The notes: generated by a model from the sequence alone, not told the origin. A DNA stretch of 64,000 nucleotides from Sedimenticola hydrogenitrophicus (GCF_029017505.1 NZ_JAQGEI010000006.1:97478-161477), one strand, 5' to 3'; numbered from the stretch's first letter, positions 36,010 to 46,210 are shown. Program-made: numbers and translations.

Positions 36010-36228
36010 TCACAGGCGGCGCAGCTCAACCAGCTTGTTGTTGGCATCCAGGGTCAGCTCAAAACGACCGGAGATGCCGTCGGCGGTGACAAAGGGCCTG
36101 AAACTGTTGGCCGGGAGCTGGATGGTGCGTCCATCCTCTGCCTGGACAATCACCGCCCGGGCGGCGCCGCGGTAGTAGTGAAGATAGGCTTCAGCGCTGA
36201 TATTCAGTTGAAAACGGTGACGCGGCAT
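36010..36228 (-). CDS. DUF2835-family small protein
   Basis: 72-residue protein matching the DUF2835 pattern: NISAEAYLHYYRGAARAVIV, DGRTIQLPANSFRPFVTADG, ISGRFELTLDANNKLVELRR. Family function is unknown. Lies ten bases after the CBS gene and 40 bp before the WD40 gene, all on the minus strand. Confidence 0.88.
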   Translation of the reverse strand: MPRHRFQLNISAEAYLHYYRGAARAVIVQAEDGRTIQLPANSFRPFVTADGISGRFELTLDANNKLVELRRL

Positions 36229-36238
36229 TGCAGGGTCT

Positions 36239-36658
36239 TCATTTTTGTAGTTCGAGTCCGAGGAAGATCCCGTCCAGCACCAGCAGATTGGGGCTGATGG
36301 TGCCGAGGATTTTCTTCTCCTCCACCACCAGCGCACGCACCAGATCAAAGCGGGCGAACAGGCGGGAGCAGTAGCGGATGTCCATCTCCGGATCGACATA
36401 GACCGCCGGTTTGGCCATCACCTCGTAGACATTGACCCGCTTGGGCGAGCGATCCAGCGCCAGAACCTGGCGCGCGATATCCGATACCAGCAGCAGGCCA
36501 TACTCGTCATCCACATGACGTTTGTCCACCACCAGCAGCGAGGTGCGGAGCTTCTTCATCTGCAGTAACGCCTCATAAATCGTGGCATTGCCTTCGATCA
36601 GGCCGAACTCGGTTTTCATGACATCCCGCACACAGATACGGGGGGTTGTTTCATTCAT
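36239..36658 (-). CDS. CBS-domain pair protein
   Basis: 139-residue protein consisting of two CBS domains (about 8-65 and 75-135): VRDVMKTEFGLIEGNATIYE, LLVVDKRHVDDEYGLLLVSD, VYEVMAKPAVYVDPEMDI. CBS pairs usually bind adenosyl nucleotides and regulate partners. No catalytic domain. It is coupled to DUF2835. Confidence 0.88.
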   Translation of the reverse strand: MNETTPRICVRDVMKTEFGLIEGNATIYEALLQMKKLRTSLLVVDKRHVDDEYGLLLVSDIARQVLALDRSPKRVNVYEVMAKPAVYVDPEMDIRYCSRLFARFDLVRALVVEEKKILGTISPNLLVLDGIFLGLELQK

Positions 36659-36751
36659 GTCTCACTCCTCGGGTTAGCGCGATTTCGCGCCAGCGACGCC
36701 GTGCGGCCGACCGACATTATTATCCAACACCGATTTGAACTCTAGGACAAT

Positions 36752-37330
36752 TCAGACCCGCTGCGCCACCAGCATGGCCATATTACGCCAACCGCGACGG
36801 GTATCGCCCAGCAGGCGCTCTTCCCGATAGACCCGGACCTTGAGCCCGGAGAACAGCCCAAGCAGTTCGTTGTCATCCAGCCGGAACTGTTCCGATGTGG
36901 GTCCCTCGTCACTGACCGCCACGCGGCTGTAGGTCTGGTAGAAGAGCAGGCCACCCGGCTTCAACGCGGCGGCAATGGCCGGAGCCAGTGACCGCTCGAG
37001 AAAGAAACTGACCAGAATCAGGTCAAAGCTTCGGGGTTCGGGCGGGAGTGCAATCACGTCGCGCACGGCGGTGCTGATTACAAGCCCCTGATCCCCGGCC
37101 GCCCGCTCCAGCCTGCCAATGGCGACCGGCGACAGGTCCCAGGCGGTCACCTGCAGTCCGCTGGCGGCCATGAAAAGGGCGTTGGCCCCACGCCCACAGG
37201 CCAGATCCAGCGCCCGGCACCCGGGGGTGGCCAGATGCATGTTCTGCTCCAGCACCGTGGCGACCCGGCCCAGACTCTCCGCCTCGGCGTGCCGGCTATT
37301 CCACTTGGTGAGCAGCTCGTCATCCTTCAT
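36752..37330 (-). CDS. Class I SAM-dependent methyltransferase (TehB-like)
   Basis: 192 residues from the ATG at 37328-37330, which lies four bases after the metZ stop. Motif I ALDLACGRGANALFMAASG, acidic AWDLSPVAIG, FDLILVSFFLERSL and LKPGGLLFYQTY are the SAM-fold hallmarks. The ending (TRRGWRNMAMLVAQRV) resembles TehB/thiol methyltransferase-like proteins. Tight coupling to metZ suggests a role linked to sulfur or methionine metabolism, but the substrate is unknown. A longer reading (from 37399) overlaps metZ and is rejected. Confidence 0.8.
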   Translation of the reverse strand: MKDDELLTKWNSRHAEAESLGRVATVLEQNMHLATPGCRALDLACGRGANALFMAASGLQVTAWDLSPVAIGRLERAAGDQGLVISTAVRDVIALPPEPRSFDLILVSFFLERSLAPAIAAALKPGGLLFYQTYSRVAVSDEGPTSEQFRLDDNELLGLFSGLKVRVYREERLLGDTRRGWRNMAMLVAQRV

Positions 37331-37334
37331 CGGT

Positions 37335-38519
37335 TCACCCGGCCAGTCCGCGCGCCAGATCGCCTTGGATATCCTCGATATCTTCCAGTCCGACGGCAAC
37401 CCGGATCAGCCCCTCTTCGATACCGGAGAGCTGTTTCTCTTCATCGGTCAGGCGGCCATGGGTGGTGGAAGCCGGGTGGGTGATGGTGCTCTTGGTATCG
37501 CCCAGATTGGCGGTGATGGAGAGCATCCGCGTGGCATCGATCAGCCGCCAGGCCGACTCCCGCCCCCCCTTGACCACGAACGAGACGATGCCGCCGGCCG
37601 CCTTCTGCTGCCGTTGCGCCAGTGCGTATTGTGGATGGCTCTGCAGGCCGGGGTAATGTACCCGCGCCACCCCCGGCTGATCTTCCAGCCAGCGTGCCAG
37701 GATCAGGGCATTCTCGGAATGGGCCTTCATCCGCAGTTGCAGGGTCTCCAGTCCCTTCAGAAACACCCAGGCGTTGAACGGGCTCATGGTCGGCCCGGCG
37801 GTGCGCAGAAAGCCGAACACCTCCTCGCCCACCAGCTTGGCATCCCCGACCACCGCCCCGCCGACACAACGCCCCTGCCCATCCAGGTACTTGGTGGCGG
37901 AGTGGATCACGATGTCCGCCCCCAGTGCCAGCGGCAGCTGCAGGGCCGGCGTACAGAAACAGTTATCCACCACCAGCAACAGCCCGCGGGAGTGGGCCAG
38001 ATCGGCCAGGGCGGCGATGTCACCCAGTTCGGTCAACGGATTGGACGGGGTCTCCACATAGAGCATCCGGGTCTCGGGGCGGATAGCCGCTTCCCAGGCG
38101 GCCAGCTCGCTCAGGGCCACAAAACTGGTCTGAATGCCCACCTTGGCCAGGAACTTGTTGAACAGCACATTGGTGGTGCCGAAGATACTGCGGGAAGAGA
38201 CGATGTGATCACCCGCCTGCAACAACGCCATGCAGGTGGCCAGAATGGCCGACATGCCGGATGCGGTGGCCACACAGGCCTCGCCCCCTTCCAGGGCCGC
38301 CAGCCGCTGCTCAAAACAGGCCACGGTCGGATTGGTGAAGCGGGAGTAGATATTGCCCGGTTCGTCCCCACTGAAGCGGGCGGCCGCCTCGGCGGCACTC
38401 TTAAAGACAAAACTGGAGGTGGTGAATATCGGCTCCGAGTGCTCCCCCTCCGCGGTACGGATGTGGCCTGCCCTGATCGCCCGGGTTGCCAGACCCCAGT
38501 CATCATACGCTTCTGTCAT
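37335..38519 (-). CDS. metZ: O-succinylhomoserine sulfhydrylase
   Basis: PLP enzyme making homocysteine from O-succinylhomoserine and sulfide, cytosolic; 394 residues. Signature parts: PIFTTSSFVFKSAAEAAARF, FTNPTVACFEQRLAALEGGE, TASGMSAILAT, LYVETPSNPLTELGDI, DNCFCTPALQLPL, and the PLP lysine in HSATKYLDGQGRCVGGAVVG. Direct sulfhydrylation fits a sulfur-oxidising lifestyle. A leader with competing hairpins and a terminator lies just upstream (38541-38656). A methyltransferase gene follows directly. Confidence 0.95.
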   Translation of the reverse strand: MTEAYDDWGLATRAIRAGHIRTAEGEHSEPIFTTSSFVFKSAAEAAARFSGDEPGNIYSRFTNPTVACFEQRLAALEGGEACVATASGMSAILATCMALLQAGDHIVSSRSIFGTTNVLFNKFLAKVGIQTSFVALSELAAWEAAIRPETRMLYVETPSNPLTELGDIAALADLAHSRGLLLVVDNCFCTPALQLPLALGADIVIHSATKYLDGQGRCVGGAVVGDAKLVGEEVFGFLRTAGPTMSPFNAWVFLKGLETLQLRMKAHSENALILARWLEDQPGVARVHYPGLQSHPQYALAQRQQKAAGGIVSFVVKGGRESAWRLIDATRMLSITANLGDTKSTITHPASTTHGRLTDEEKQLSGIEEGLIRVAVGLEDIEDIQGDLARGLAG

Positions 38520-38540
38520 TGCTGAATACCTTTACCTGAA

Positions 38541-38656
38541 CAAAAAACCGCGGGCATGAAAAAACCCGCCTGGCCGCACAGCCAAAGCAGGTGTTCCTCG
38601 CTTTAGCCGCATTTCTATAGCGCCCGCAATCTGAGATAAATCGGCGCTTCGGCTAA
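38541..38656 (-). promoter_or_regulatory. Structured leader RNA with attenuator upstream of metZ
   Basis: On the minus strand, P1 pairs UUAGCCG (complement of 38650-38656) with CGGCUAA (38603-38609). P2 pairs AGCGCC (38643-38648) with GGCGCU (38619-38624), with an 18-nt loop and AUAGAAAUG on the 3' side. A terminator follows: ACCUGCUUUGGC (38581-38592), loop UGUGCG, GCCAGGCGGGU (38564-38574), U6. A rival antiterminator joins GGCUAAAGC (38600-38608), which includes the P1 3' strand, to GCUUUGGCU (38580-38588), the terminator 5' arm. A second overlapping hairpin, GCGGG/CCCGC with U6, ends at 38541. P1 formation would favour termination. The ligand is unknown; SAM or a methionine-pathway metabolite would be logical. 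Confidence 0.7.
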
Positions 38657-38753
38657 GACTAGGTCGGCAGCGGTGGTATTGTCAAGCGAATGTGACGCGG
38701 GCCAGCAATTCCATATGCAAATAACAACTGCGATGTAATTACTCACGGGACAA

Positions 38754-39224
38754 TCACTCGAACAGCGCGAGATAGTCGCCGTATCCCTCCGCCGCCAGCG
38801 ACTCCTTCGGGATGAATCGCAGCGCTGCCGAGTTGATGCAGTAACGCAGCCCGGTAGGTGCCGGTCCATCGGCAAACAGATGGCCGAGATGGGAATCACC
38901 ATCCCGGCTGCGTACCTCGGTGCGCTCCATGAACAGCTTGCGATCCTTGCGTTCGACAATATGCACCTGCTCCACCGGGCGGCTGAAGCTGGGCCAGCCG
39001 GTGCCGGAATCAAACTTGTCCCTGGAAGAGAACAGTGGCTCGCCGCTGACCACATCCACATACAGCCCCTCGCGTTTCTCGTCCCAGAACTCATTCTGGA
39101 ACGGCCGTTCGGTTCCCTCCTGCTGGGTTACCTGATACTGCAGTTCGGTCAGTCTGTGGCGCAGTTCATCATCCGGGGGACGCTGAAAGTCCGCAATGCT
39201 CTTCGATGGATTATCACTACTCAT
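38754..39224 (-). CDS. msrB: Methionine-R-sulfoxide reductase MsrB
   Basis: Reduces methionine-R-sulfoxide in proteins; 156 residues. [44 protein letters not shown] and the catalytic Cys in [11 protein letters not shown] are MsrB hallmarks. The two CxxC zinc pairs of many MsrBs are missing ([14 protein letters not shown] has no Cys), placing it in the zinc-free class. The conserved resolving Cys is also absent; only the RYC Cys is present. Upstream of metZ, separated by the leader RNA. Confidence 0.93.
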   Translation of the reverse strand: MSSDNPSKSIADFQRPPDDELRHRLTELQYQVTQQEGTERPFQNEFWDEKREGLYVDVVSGEPLFSSRDKFDSGTGWPSFSRPVEQVHIVERKDRKLFMERTEVRSRDGDSHLGHLFADGPAPTGLRYCINSAALRFIPKESLAAEGYGDYLALFE

Positions 39225-39259
39225 GGTCTTCTCCCGTTGCTACCGTGCTTGCCGACGCC

Positions 39260-39336
39260 GTAGGATGCCGGTGAGCTTGCGAACCGCATCATTCGCCCTA
39301 AGGCTTGATGCGGTTCGTGCCTCACCAGCATCCTAC
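39260..39336. repeat. Palindromic dispersed repeat
   Basis: GTAGGATGCCGGTGAGC...CGAACCGCATCA pairs with TTGATGCGGTTCG...CTCACCAGCATCCTAC. The same family recurs at 46045-46156 and, in GGTTGGGG form, at 49645-49731. The following 39337-39798 is A/T-rich, has an end-fragment of the 54884-55131 element near 39370-39400, and no gene that I can support. Confidence 0.7.
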
Positions 39337-39798
39337 CCTGAGCATCGGGCTTATTTGCGTTCATTTGCGTTCATTTGCGGCTAATATTTTTCCAGTGTAC
39401 GGCCCACAGCACGGCCCAGGGTATGGCTGGACTGGATGGGTAATCAGCTAAATCTATAGCCTAAAAACAGGCCGATAAAAACCCGCCATTCCAAAAGTTA
39501 ATACCCGTGCACAGCAACGAAAACCAGGTATTAAAATCGCCAATTTCCATTTAAAAAACAATGGAATAACATCGACCGACCGGGCCCCGCGCCGACAAAT
39601 TCGAAAAAATATTATCAACAGTTGCCGCCCAGGTCAGACACCACATCCACTGGCAATTCAATCAGTTACATTTGTTACCATTAAACCGTCAGATTTTTAG
39701 CGGATTTATCAGGCCACAACGCATGGATTTTCGGTTGCTGCACCGCACTATTAACGCTACTGTACAGAACATCTGATCTAATCAGTCGAGTTATCGTT

Positions 39799-40959
39799 AT
39801 GCTTTACAACCTCCATGCCATGGGCGCTTGCTGGGCTCGCTCGGTCAATTTCTACGCCTTCCTCAACGCCTCCCTGAGCAAGGACATCCCCTGGCTCAAA
39901 CAGTGGCATGCCGCGAACCGGTTGCTGGAACGCTCTACCCGCCCCTACTCCAGGCCCTCCTTCGACCTGGAGATCGAAGAGAGCGTGGTGATCTGCAATC
40001 CGTTCGGCGACCTGCTGCGCTTCGGCACCCCCGACGCGACAAAACCCAACCTGCTGATGGTGGCGCCCATGTCGGGACACTTCGCCACCCTGCTGCGGGG
40101 GACGGTGCGGGAGTTCATCCGGGATCACAACGTCTATATCACCGACTGGCATGATGCCGGCAGTGTGCCGCTCACCGATGGCCGCTTCACCCTCGACAGC
40201 TATGTCGATTACCTACGCGAGTTCATTCGCTATTTCGACGGCGATGTGCACCTGATGGCGGTCTGCCAACCCTCGGTTCCGGCACTGGCCGCGGTCGCCC
40301 TGATGTCGGAAGACAGGGAAGCGGTGCCGCGCAGCATGGTCCTCATGGGCGGTCCGGTGGATACCCGCCACACCCCCACCGAGGTCAACGATTTTGCCGA
40401 GAAGCGCAACCTCGCTTGGTTCAGGCGCCATACCATCCATCGGGTGCCGCTCAACCGCCGGGGCGCGGGAAGACACGTCTATCCCGGTTTTCTGCAGCTG
40501 GCCGGGTTTCTCGCCATGAATATCGACCGCCACGTCTCCGCCCACCATGAGTACTTCGATCACCTGGTTTCGGGCGACGGCGATAGTGCCATCCAGCATG
40601 AGGCGTTTTATGATGAGTATCTCGCCGTCATGGACCTGGATGCCCCGTTCTACCTGGAGACCATCCAGAAGGTCTTCCTGGAGCACCACCTGCCCAAGGG
40701 GATACTGGAGTGCGAGGGCCGGCGGGTGAAACCGGAACTGATTACGGACACCGCCCTGATGACCATTGAAGGGGAGCTGGACGACATCACCGGCCCTGGC
40801 CAGACCCGGGCGGCCCACAAGCTCTGTACCGGGGCGCCGTTGCACGAGCACCTGACCCAGCCCAAGGTCGGCCATTACGGTATCTTCAACGGGCGCCGCT
40901 TCCGCGAGGAGATCGCCCCGCGTATCCGCGCCTTCATAAACCAGGCAAGCAACCGGTAA
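39799..40959 (+). CDS. phaZ: Intracellular poly(3-hydroxybutyrate) depolymerase
   Basis: Hydrolyses stored PHB granules; 386 residues, alpha/beta-hydrolase fold. FGDLLRFGTPDATKPNLLMV, APMSGHFATLLRGTVREF, DWHDAGSVPLTDGRFTLDSY and the nucleophile elbow MAVCQPSVPALA, where Cys replaces Ser as in the PhaZ group, are visible. The Asp (GELDDITGPGQT) and His (KVGHYGIF) complete the triad. A monocistronic gene with about 570 bp of upstream spacer. Implies PHB storage. Confidence 0.92.
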   Translation: MLYNLHAMGACWARSVNFYAFLNASLSKDIPWLKQWHAANRLLERSTRPYSRPSFDLEIEESVVICNPFGDLLRFGTPDATKPNLLMVAPMSGHFATLLRGTVREFIRDHNVYITDWHDAGSVPLTDGRFTLDSYVDYLREFIRYFDGDVHLMAVCQPSVPALAAVALMSEDREAVPRSMVLMGGPVDTRHTPTEVNDFAEKRNLAWFRRHTIHRVPLNRRGAGRHVYPGFLQLAGFLAMNIDRHVSAHHEYFDHLVSGDGDSAIQHEAFYDEYLAVMDLDAPFYLETIQKVFLEHHLPKGILECEGRRVKPELITDTALMTIEGELDDITGPGQTRAAHKLCTGAPLHEHLTQPKVGHYGIFNGRRFREEIAPRIRAFINQASNR

Positions 40960-41032
40960 GCGGGTGGTTGATCAGGATCGCCTATAATTATCAGCAATGG
41001 AGAACAAATCCGGGCCAGACACAAACAGACTT

Positions 41033-41061
41033 GACGCAAATACCGAGTTATCCTATCGTCT
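41033..41061 (+). promoter_or_regulatory. Candidate promoter for the iorAB transcript
   Basis: TTGACG at 41033-41038, 17-bp spacer, TATCGT at 41056-41061. It would give a leader of about 350 nt before the 41422 start codon. It is the best sigma-70 match in the spacer. Confidence 0.5.
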
Positions 41062-41130
41062 GCGCCCAATGTGCCTCACAAAGGCACCGGGAAAGCACTG
41101 ATATGAGGCCCCAAAAGGGTTTTCGATCAG

Positions 41131-41290
41131 CCTGGACCCATCGGTCCAGGCACCAACCAGATGCGGCGACCCCGCATTGGAGGACAGGAAAATGAACCAT
41201 TCAATCTCCCGGTGGATCAATCCGCCCGCGTACCCCCGTATCACTCCCGAATCAGCGCCAGCCCTTGGCCGATCGGCACCCATCAGCTAG
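41131..41290 (+). other. iorAB leader: hairpin and 32-codon leader ORF
   Basis: CCTGGACC (41131-41138) and GGTCCAGG (41143-41150) form a perfect 8-bp stem with a CATC loop. An ORF follows at 41192-41290 (32 codons, starting MNHSISRWINPPAY) with GGAGG about eight to nine bases before its ATG. The stretch up to 41421 has no other feature. Possible regulatory leader or a small protein; function unknown. Confidence 0.35.
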
Positions 41291-41421
41291 CCGCCAAACA
41301 CTGACCGATTTCACGCGTCGCGCGGACTGCTCCGCAGCGGTTGGCCCGTTGCATTGGCAGCGCTCCGGCGAATGACTCTATTCCGGGCCATGGGCCCAAA
41401 TCAGGCCCTGGAGATCCTCAC

Positions 41422-44400
41422 ATGGTGCTGGCTGATATCAAGCTCGATGACAAGTACACCCGCGACGCCGGGCGCGTCTACCTGACCGGCGTGCAGGCGC
41501 TGACCCGCCTGCCGATGCTGCAGCAGCAGCGCGACCAGCGCGCCGGACTCAACACCGCCGGTTTCGTTTCCGGCTATCGCGGATCCCCCCTGGGCGGTCT
41601 CGACAAGGAGCTCTGGAAGGCAAAAAAGCACCTGGAGCGGCACCGCATCACCTTTCAGCCCGGACTCAATGAAGACCTGGCCGCCACCGCCGTCTGGGGC
41701 ACCCAGCAGGTCAACCTGTTCCAGGGTGCCCGCTATGACGGGGTGTTCAGCCTGTGGTACGGCAAGGGGCCGGGCATTGATAGATCCGGGGATGTGTTCA
41801 AGCACGCCAACGCTGCCGGCACCTCGCCCCACGGCGGCGTGCTGGTGATCGCCGGCGACGACCACAACAGCAAATCCTCCACCCTGCCGCATCAGACCGA
41901 GTACGCCTTCATGGACGCCATGATCCCGGTGCTCAATCCGGCCGGGGTGCAGGAGATCCTCGACTACGGTCAGATCGGCTGGGCACTGTCACGCTACTCC
42001 GGCTGCTGGGTGGCGCTGAAGACCATCGCCGAGACCGTCGACACCTCCGCCTCGGTGTCGATCGACCCGGAGCGGGTGCGCATCACCATCCCGGATGACT
42101 ATGTGCTGCCGGAGGGGGGACTCAACATCCGCTGGCCCCACAGACCGCTGGACCAGGAGGCGCTGCAGCACCACCATCGGCTCTATGCCGCCCTCGCCTT
42201 CGCCCGGGTCAACCAGCTGAACCGCGTCGTCATCGACACTCCGCAACCGCGCCTGGGCATCGCCACCACCGGTAAATCCTATCTGGACGTGATGCAGGCG
42301 CTGGAGGATCTCGGCATCAGCCGCGATATGGCCTCGCGCATCGGTATCCGCCTCTACAAGATCGGCATGAGCTGGCCCCTGGAACGCGAAGGGGTGCGCC
42401 AGTTTGCCGCGGGGCTGGACGAGATCCTGGTGGTGGAAGAGAAGCGCGGCCTGATCGAGAACCAGCTCAAGGAGCAGCTCTACAACTGGAAGGAGGCGGT
42501 ACGCCCCAAGGTGCTGGGCAAGTTCGACGAGGCCAACCAGTGGCTGCTGCCCTCGTCGGGCGAGCTGACCCCGGCGCGCATCGCCCGGGTCATCGCCGCG
42601 CGCATCGAGCGCTTCCACCAAAGCGAGGTGATCGAGAAACGGCTGCGCTTCCTGCAGCAGAAGGAGGCCGCGCTGGCGCTGCCCCGGGTGACCCTGGAGC
42701 GGGTGCCCCACTTCTGTTCCGGCTGTCCCCACAACAGCTCCACCCGGCTGCCCGAAGGGAGTCGCGCCACCGGCGGCATCGGCTGTCACTACATGGCCAC
42801 CTGGATGGATCGCGGCACCGACACCTTCACCCAGATGGGCGGCGAGGGGGTCCCCTGGATCGGCCAGGCGCCCTTTACCGAGACCCCGCACATCTTCGCC
42901 AACCTCGGTGAAGGCACCTATTTTCACTCCGGTGTACTGGCGATCCGCGCCGCCCTGGCCGCCGGGGTCAACATCACCTACAAGATCCTCTACAACGACG
43001 CCGTGGCCATGACCGGCGGCCAGCCAGTGGACGGACCCTTCAGCGTCCAGCAGCTGAGCCGGCAACTGGCGGCCGAAGGGGTCAAACGCATCGCCCTGGT
43101 GAGTGACGATCCGGACAAGTTCCAGGACCGTTCCGAGTTCGCCCCGGACACCAGCTTCGACCACCGGGACGACCTGGAGCGCATCCAGCGCCAGCTGCGC
43201 GAAACCCCGGGGGTGTCGGTGCTGATCTACGAGCAGACCTGCGCCGCCGAGAAGCGCCGCCGGCGCAAACGCGGCATCCTGGAAGATCCCAAGGTGCGGC
43301 CGTTCATCAACCGTGCGGTGTGCGAAAACTGCGGCGACTGCAGCACCCAGTCCAACTGTCTCTCGGTGATTCCGGTGGAGACCGCGTTCGGTCGCAAGCG
43401 GGCCATCGACCAGTCCGCCTGCAACATGGATATGCGCTGCGTGGAGGGCTACTGCCCCAGCTTCGTCACCGTGCATGGCGGCCGGCTGAAGCGGGCGGCC
43501 AACCGGCCGGACGGAGTGGAGTGGCCGGAACTGCCCCTGCCCGTGCTGCCCGGGCTGGAGCGACCCCACAGCATCCTGCTGACCGGTATCGGCGGCACCG
43601 GGGTGGTGACCATCGGCGCCCTGCTGGGCATGGCGGCGCATATCGACGGGCGCGGCGTCACGGTGCTGGACATGACCGGCCTGGCGCAGAAATACGGCGC
43701 GGTGGTGAGTCACATCCGTATCGCCCGGCAACCGGAGGATATCCACGCCATGCGCATCGCCGCCGGCCAAGCCGACACCCTGCTGGCCTGCGATCTGGCG
43801 GTGGCTACCGGCTTCGAGGCGCTGGCCAAGCTGAACCCGGAACGCACCGACGCGGTGGTCAACAGCCACCAGACCATGACCTCGGGCTTCATCAAGCAGA
43901 AGGATCTCACCTTCCCGGCCCAGGCCCTGGAGTCGCAACTGCGGAACACCACCCGCAGGGCGCAGTTCCTCGACGCCAGCCGGCTGGCGGAATCCCTGCT
44001 GGGGGACGCCATCGGCGCCAACCTGTTCATGGTGGGCTTCGCCTGGCAGAAAGGCTATCTGCCGCTCTCCCTGGAGGCGCTGCAGAAGGCCATCGAGCTG
44101 AACGGCGTCTCGGTCGAGGAGAACCGGCGCGCCCTGCTCTGGGGGCGCCGCGCCGCCGTGGATCTGGCGGCGGTACAGCAGCTGATCGCGCCGGATCAGC
44201 CGCCAGTGGAGGCACCAAGTACCCTGGACGAGCTGATAGCGCATCGCCGCCAACACCTCACCGACTATCAGGATGCCGCCTACGCGAGCCGTTATCTGCG
44301 ACTGGTAACGCGCGTCAGGGAACGGGAACAGGCACTGCATCTGCAGGGTTTGAGCGAGGCGGTGGCGGACAACTACGCCCGCCTGCTGGCCTACAAGGAT

Positions 44401-44874
44401 GAGTACGAGGTGGCCCGGCTGTACAGCAGTCCGCGGTTTCGAGAACAGATCGCCAGCCAGTTCGAGGGCGACTTCCACCTGGAGTTCCACTTCGATCCGC
44501 CGTTCCTGTCAAAGGCCGATGCGGAAACCGGCCGCCGCCGCAAGCGCCGCTTCGGTCCCTGGATGCTGCGCATGCTGGGGCTGCTCAGCCGCTGCAAGGG
44601 GCTGCGCGGTAGCCGCCTGGACCCGTTCAGAAACAGCGCCGACCGTCGCCTGGAGCGGACCCTGATCAGCGATTACGAAGCGACCCTGGAGACCATCCTG
44701 ACCCACCTGAGCAGCGACAACATCGAGACCGCCATCGCCCTGGCGCGGCTACCCGGGGAGATTCGCGGCTTCGGCCATATCAAACAGGCGGCGGCCGAAC
44801 AGGCCGCCGGCAGACGGCAAGCGCTGCTGGCGCAGCTCCTGCAACCGTCCGTCGACGAACCCCGCGCGGCATGA
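41422..44874 (+). CDS. Fused indolepyruvate ferredoxin oxidoreductase
   Basis: TPP and iron-sulfur enzyme oxidatively decarboxylating aryl- or 2-oxo acids to acyl-CoA, with IorA and IorB fused in 1150 residues. The alpha part ([28 protein letters not shown]) is followed by the TPP region ([17 protein letters not shown] near 428), a ferredoxin-like cluster ([13 protein letters not shown] near 633), and the gamma-type domain [18 protein letters not shown] near 723 with [15 protein letters not shown]. The ATG at 41422 has GGAG nine bases upstream; an earlier in-frame start is unsupported. The adjacent leucine-type dehydrogenase suggests a joint amino-acid degradation route: deamination to 2-oxo acid, then decarboxylation here. 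Confidence 0.93.
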   Translation: MVLADIKLDDKYTRDAGRVYLTGVQALTRLPMLQQQRDQRAGLNTAGFVSGYRGSPLGGLDKELWKAKKHLERHRITFQPGLNEDLAATAVWGTQQVNLFQGARYDGVFSLWYGKGPGIDRSGDVFKHANAAGTSPHGGVLVIAGDDHNSKSSTLPHQTEYAFMDAMIPVLNPAGVQEILDYGQIGWALSRYSGCWVALKTIAETVDTSASVSIDPERVRITIPDDYVLPEGGLNIRWPHRPLDQEALQHHHRLYAALAFARVNQLNRVVIDTPQPRLGIATTGKSYLDVMQALEDLGISRDMASRIGIRLYKIGMSWPLEREGVRQFAAGLDEILVVEEKRGLIENQLKEQLYNWKEAVRPKVLGKFDEANQWLLPSSGELTPARIARVIAARIERFHQSEVIEKRLRFLQQKEAALALPRVTLERVPHFCSGCPHNSSTRLPEGSRATGGIGCHYMATWMDRGTDTFTQMGGEGVPWIGQAPFTETPHIFANLGEGTYFHSGVLAIRAALAAGVNITYKILYNDAVAMTGGQPVDGPFSVQQLSRQLAAEGVKRIALVSDDPDKFQDRSEFAPDTSFDHRDDLERIQRQLRETPGVSVLIYEQTCAAEKRRRRKRGILEDPKVRPFINRAVCENCGDCSTQSNCLSVIPVETAFGRKRAIDQSACNMDMRCVEGYCPSFVTVHGGRLKRAANRPDGVEWPELPLPVLPGLERPHSILLTGIGGTGVVTIGALLGMAAHIDGRGVTVLDMTGLAQKYGAVVSHIRIARQPEDIHAMRIAAGQADTLLACDLAVATGFEALAKLNPERTDAVVNSHQTMTSGFIKQKDLTFPAQALESQLRNTTRRAQFLDASRLAESLLGDAIGANLFMVGFAWQKGYLPLSLEALQKAIELNGVSVEENRRALLWGRRAAVDLAAVQQLIAPDQPPVEAPSTLDELIAHRRQHLTDYQDAAYASRYLRLVTRVREREQALHLQGLSEAVADNYARLLAYKDEYEVARLYSSPRFREQIASQFEGDFHLEFHFDPPFLSKADAETGRRRKRRFGPWMLRMLGLLSRCKGLRGSRLDPFRNSADRRLERTLISDYEATLETILTHLSSDNIETAIALARLPGEIRGFGHIKQAAAEQAAGRRQALLAQLLQPSVDEPRAA

Positions 44875-44905
44875 ACGCAACAGTTACCAAAGCAGGATAA
44901 AAACC

Positions 44906-45955
44906 ATGAAACTGTTTACCCATCATGAATTCGACCATCATGAACAGGTGGTCTTCTGCCATGACAAGGCGTCCGGGCTGAAGGCCATCATCGCCATTCA
45001 CAACACCCACCGCGGGCCGGCACTGGGCGGCTGCCGCATGTATCCCTATGCCAGTGAAGCGGAGGCGCTGACCGATGTGCTGCGACTCTCCCGGGGCATG
45101 ACCTACAAATCCGCCATCGCCAACCTACCCCTGGGCGGCGGCAAGTCGGTGATCATCGGCGACCCGCGCCATGACAAGACCGCGGCGCTGATCCGCGCCA
45201 TGGGCCAGGCGGTGGAGCGCCTCGGCGGACGCTATATCGTGGCCGAGGATTCCGGCACCGGCGTCGCCGACATGCAGCTGATCGGCGAGGTCACCCCGCA
45301 CGTCTCGGGTATCGCGGAAAAATTCGATGCCGAGGGCAACCCGCGCAGCGGCGATCCCTCCCCGATGACCGCGCGCGGCACCTATGTCGGGATTCGCGCG
45401 GCGGTGCGCCACCGCTTGGGCCGAGAGAGCCTGGAGGGCGTACGGGTGGCCATCCAGGGCGTGGGCAACGTGGGTCGCCACCTGGCCAAACAACTGCACG
45501 ACGCCGGCGCCCGGCTCTGGGTCTGCGACATCAACTGCGCGGCGGTGCAACGCATGGTCGACGAGTTGGGGGCCAGCGCCGTGGCCAACGAGGCGATCTA
45601 CGATCAGGAGGTGGATGTGTTCGCGCCCTGCGCCCTGGGTGCCATTCTCAATGACCAGACCATCCCGCGCCTGCGGGCGTGCATCGTGGCCGGCTCCGCC
45701 AACAACCAACTGGCGGAAAAACAGCACGGCCTGGCGTTGATGAAACGGGGCATCCTCTACGCCCCCGACTATGTGATCAACGCCGGCGGCGTGATCGATG
45801 TCTGTTACGAGCGCAGCGCCGAGGATCGGGGGCGGATCGTGCAGCGGGTGGACGCCATCGGCGACACCCTGGAGGAGATCTTCGACCGTGCCGAGCGCCA
45901 GCGCCAACCCACCGATGCGGTGGCGGACCGACTGGCCGAAGAGCGTTTTTCCTGA
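44906..45955 (+). CDS. Leucine/valine/phenylalanine dehydrogenase family enzyme
   Basis: NAD-dependent amino-acid dehydrogenase, 349 residues. [20 protein letters not shown] (substrate domain), the catalytic Lys region [31 protein letters not shown], and Rossmann [20 protein letters not shown] are the Glu/Leu/Phe/Val dehydrogenase hallmarks. Oxidative deamination yields a 2-oxo acid. It follows the ferredoxin oxidoreductase by 31 bp with AGGA before the ATG, so the two are likely co-expressed. Exact amino acid preference cannot be read from sequence. Confidence 0.9.
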   Translation: MKLFTHHEFDHHEQVVFCHDKASGLKAIIAIHNTHRGPALGGCRMYPYASEAEALTDVLRLSRGMTYKSAIANLPLGGGKSVIIGDPRHDKTAALIRAMGQAVERLGGRYIVAEDSGTGVADMQLIGEVTPHVSGIAEKFDAEGNPRSGDPSPMTARGTYVGIRAAVRHRLGRESLEGVRVAIQGVGNVGRHLAKQLHDAGARLWVCDINCAAVQRMVDELGASAVANEAIYDQEVDVFAPCALGAILNDQTIPRLRACIVAGSANNQLAEKQHGLALMKRGILYAPDYVINAGGVIDVCYERSAEDRGRIVQRVDAIGDTLEEIFDRAERQRQPTDAVADRLAEERFS

Positions 45956-46044
45956 GTCGGTGTGACAGACGACGCCATCTGACTCCAAGTCGGCATACGC
46001 GGACCGTTCCGAACCCGCCCCCAAAGGAAGCGCCGGGCGCCGCC

Positions 46045-46156
46045 TTGATGCGGTTCGTTCCACTCACCGCATCCTACGCGTTCCGGCCCGGGATCTGACT
46101 CCGCGTATCATGATCTCCTCGGACGTAGGGTGCCGGTGAGCTTGCGAACCGCACCA
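46045..46156. repeat. Palindromic dispersed repeat
   Basis: TTGATGCGGTTCG...CTCACCGCATCCTACG faces CGTAGGGTGCCGGTGAGC...CGAACCGCACCA. Same family as 39260-39336. Lies between the dehydrogenase and the amidohydrolase gene. Confidence 0.65.
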
Positions 46157-46210
46157 GTCATAAGCGGGGGCGAAGCACCTGTCTACGAGTCCTGAATTCG
46201 GGCGGGCCCG

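Noticed and set aside
38569..38656. SAM-I/SAM-II/SAH riboswitch assignment for the metZ leader
   Set aside because: None of the conserved sequence blocks of these classes that I know could be located; only the architecture is switch-like.
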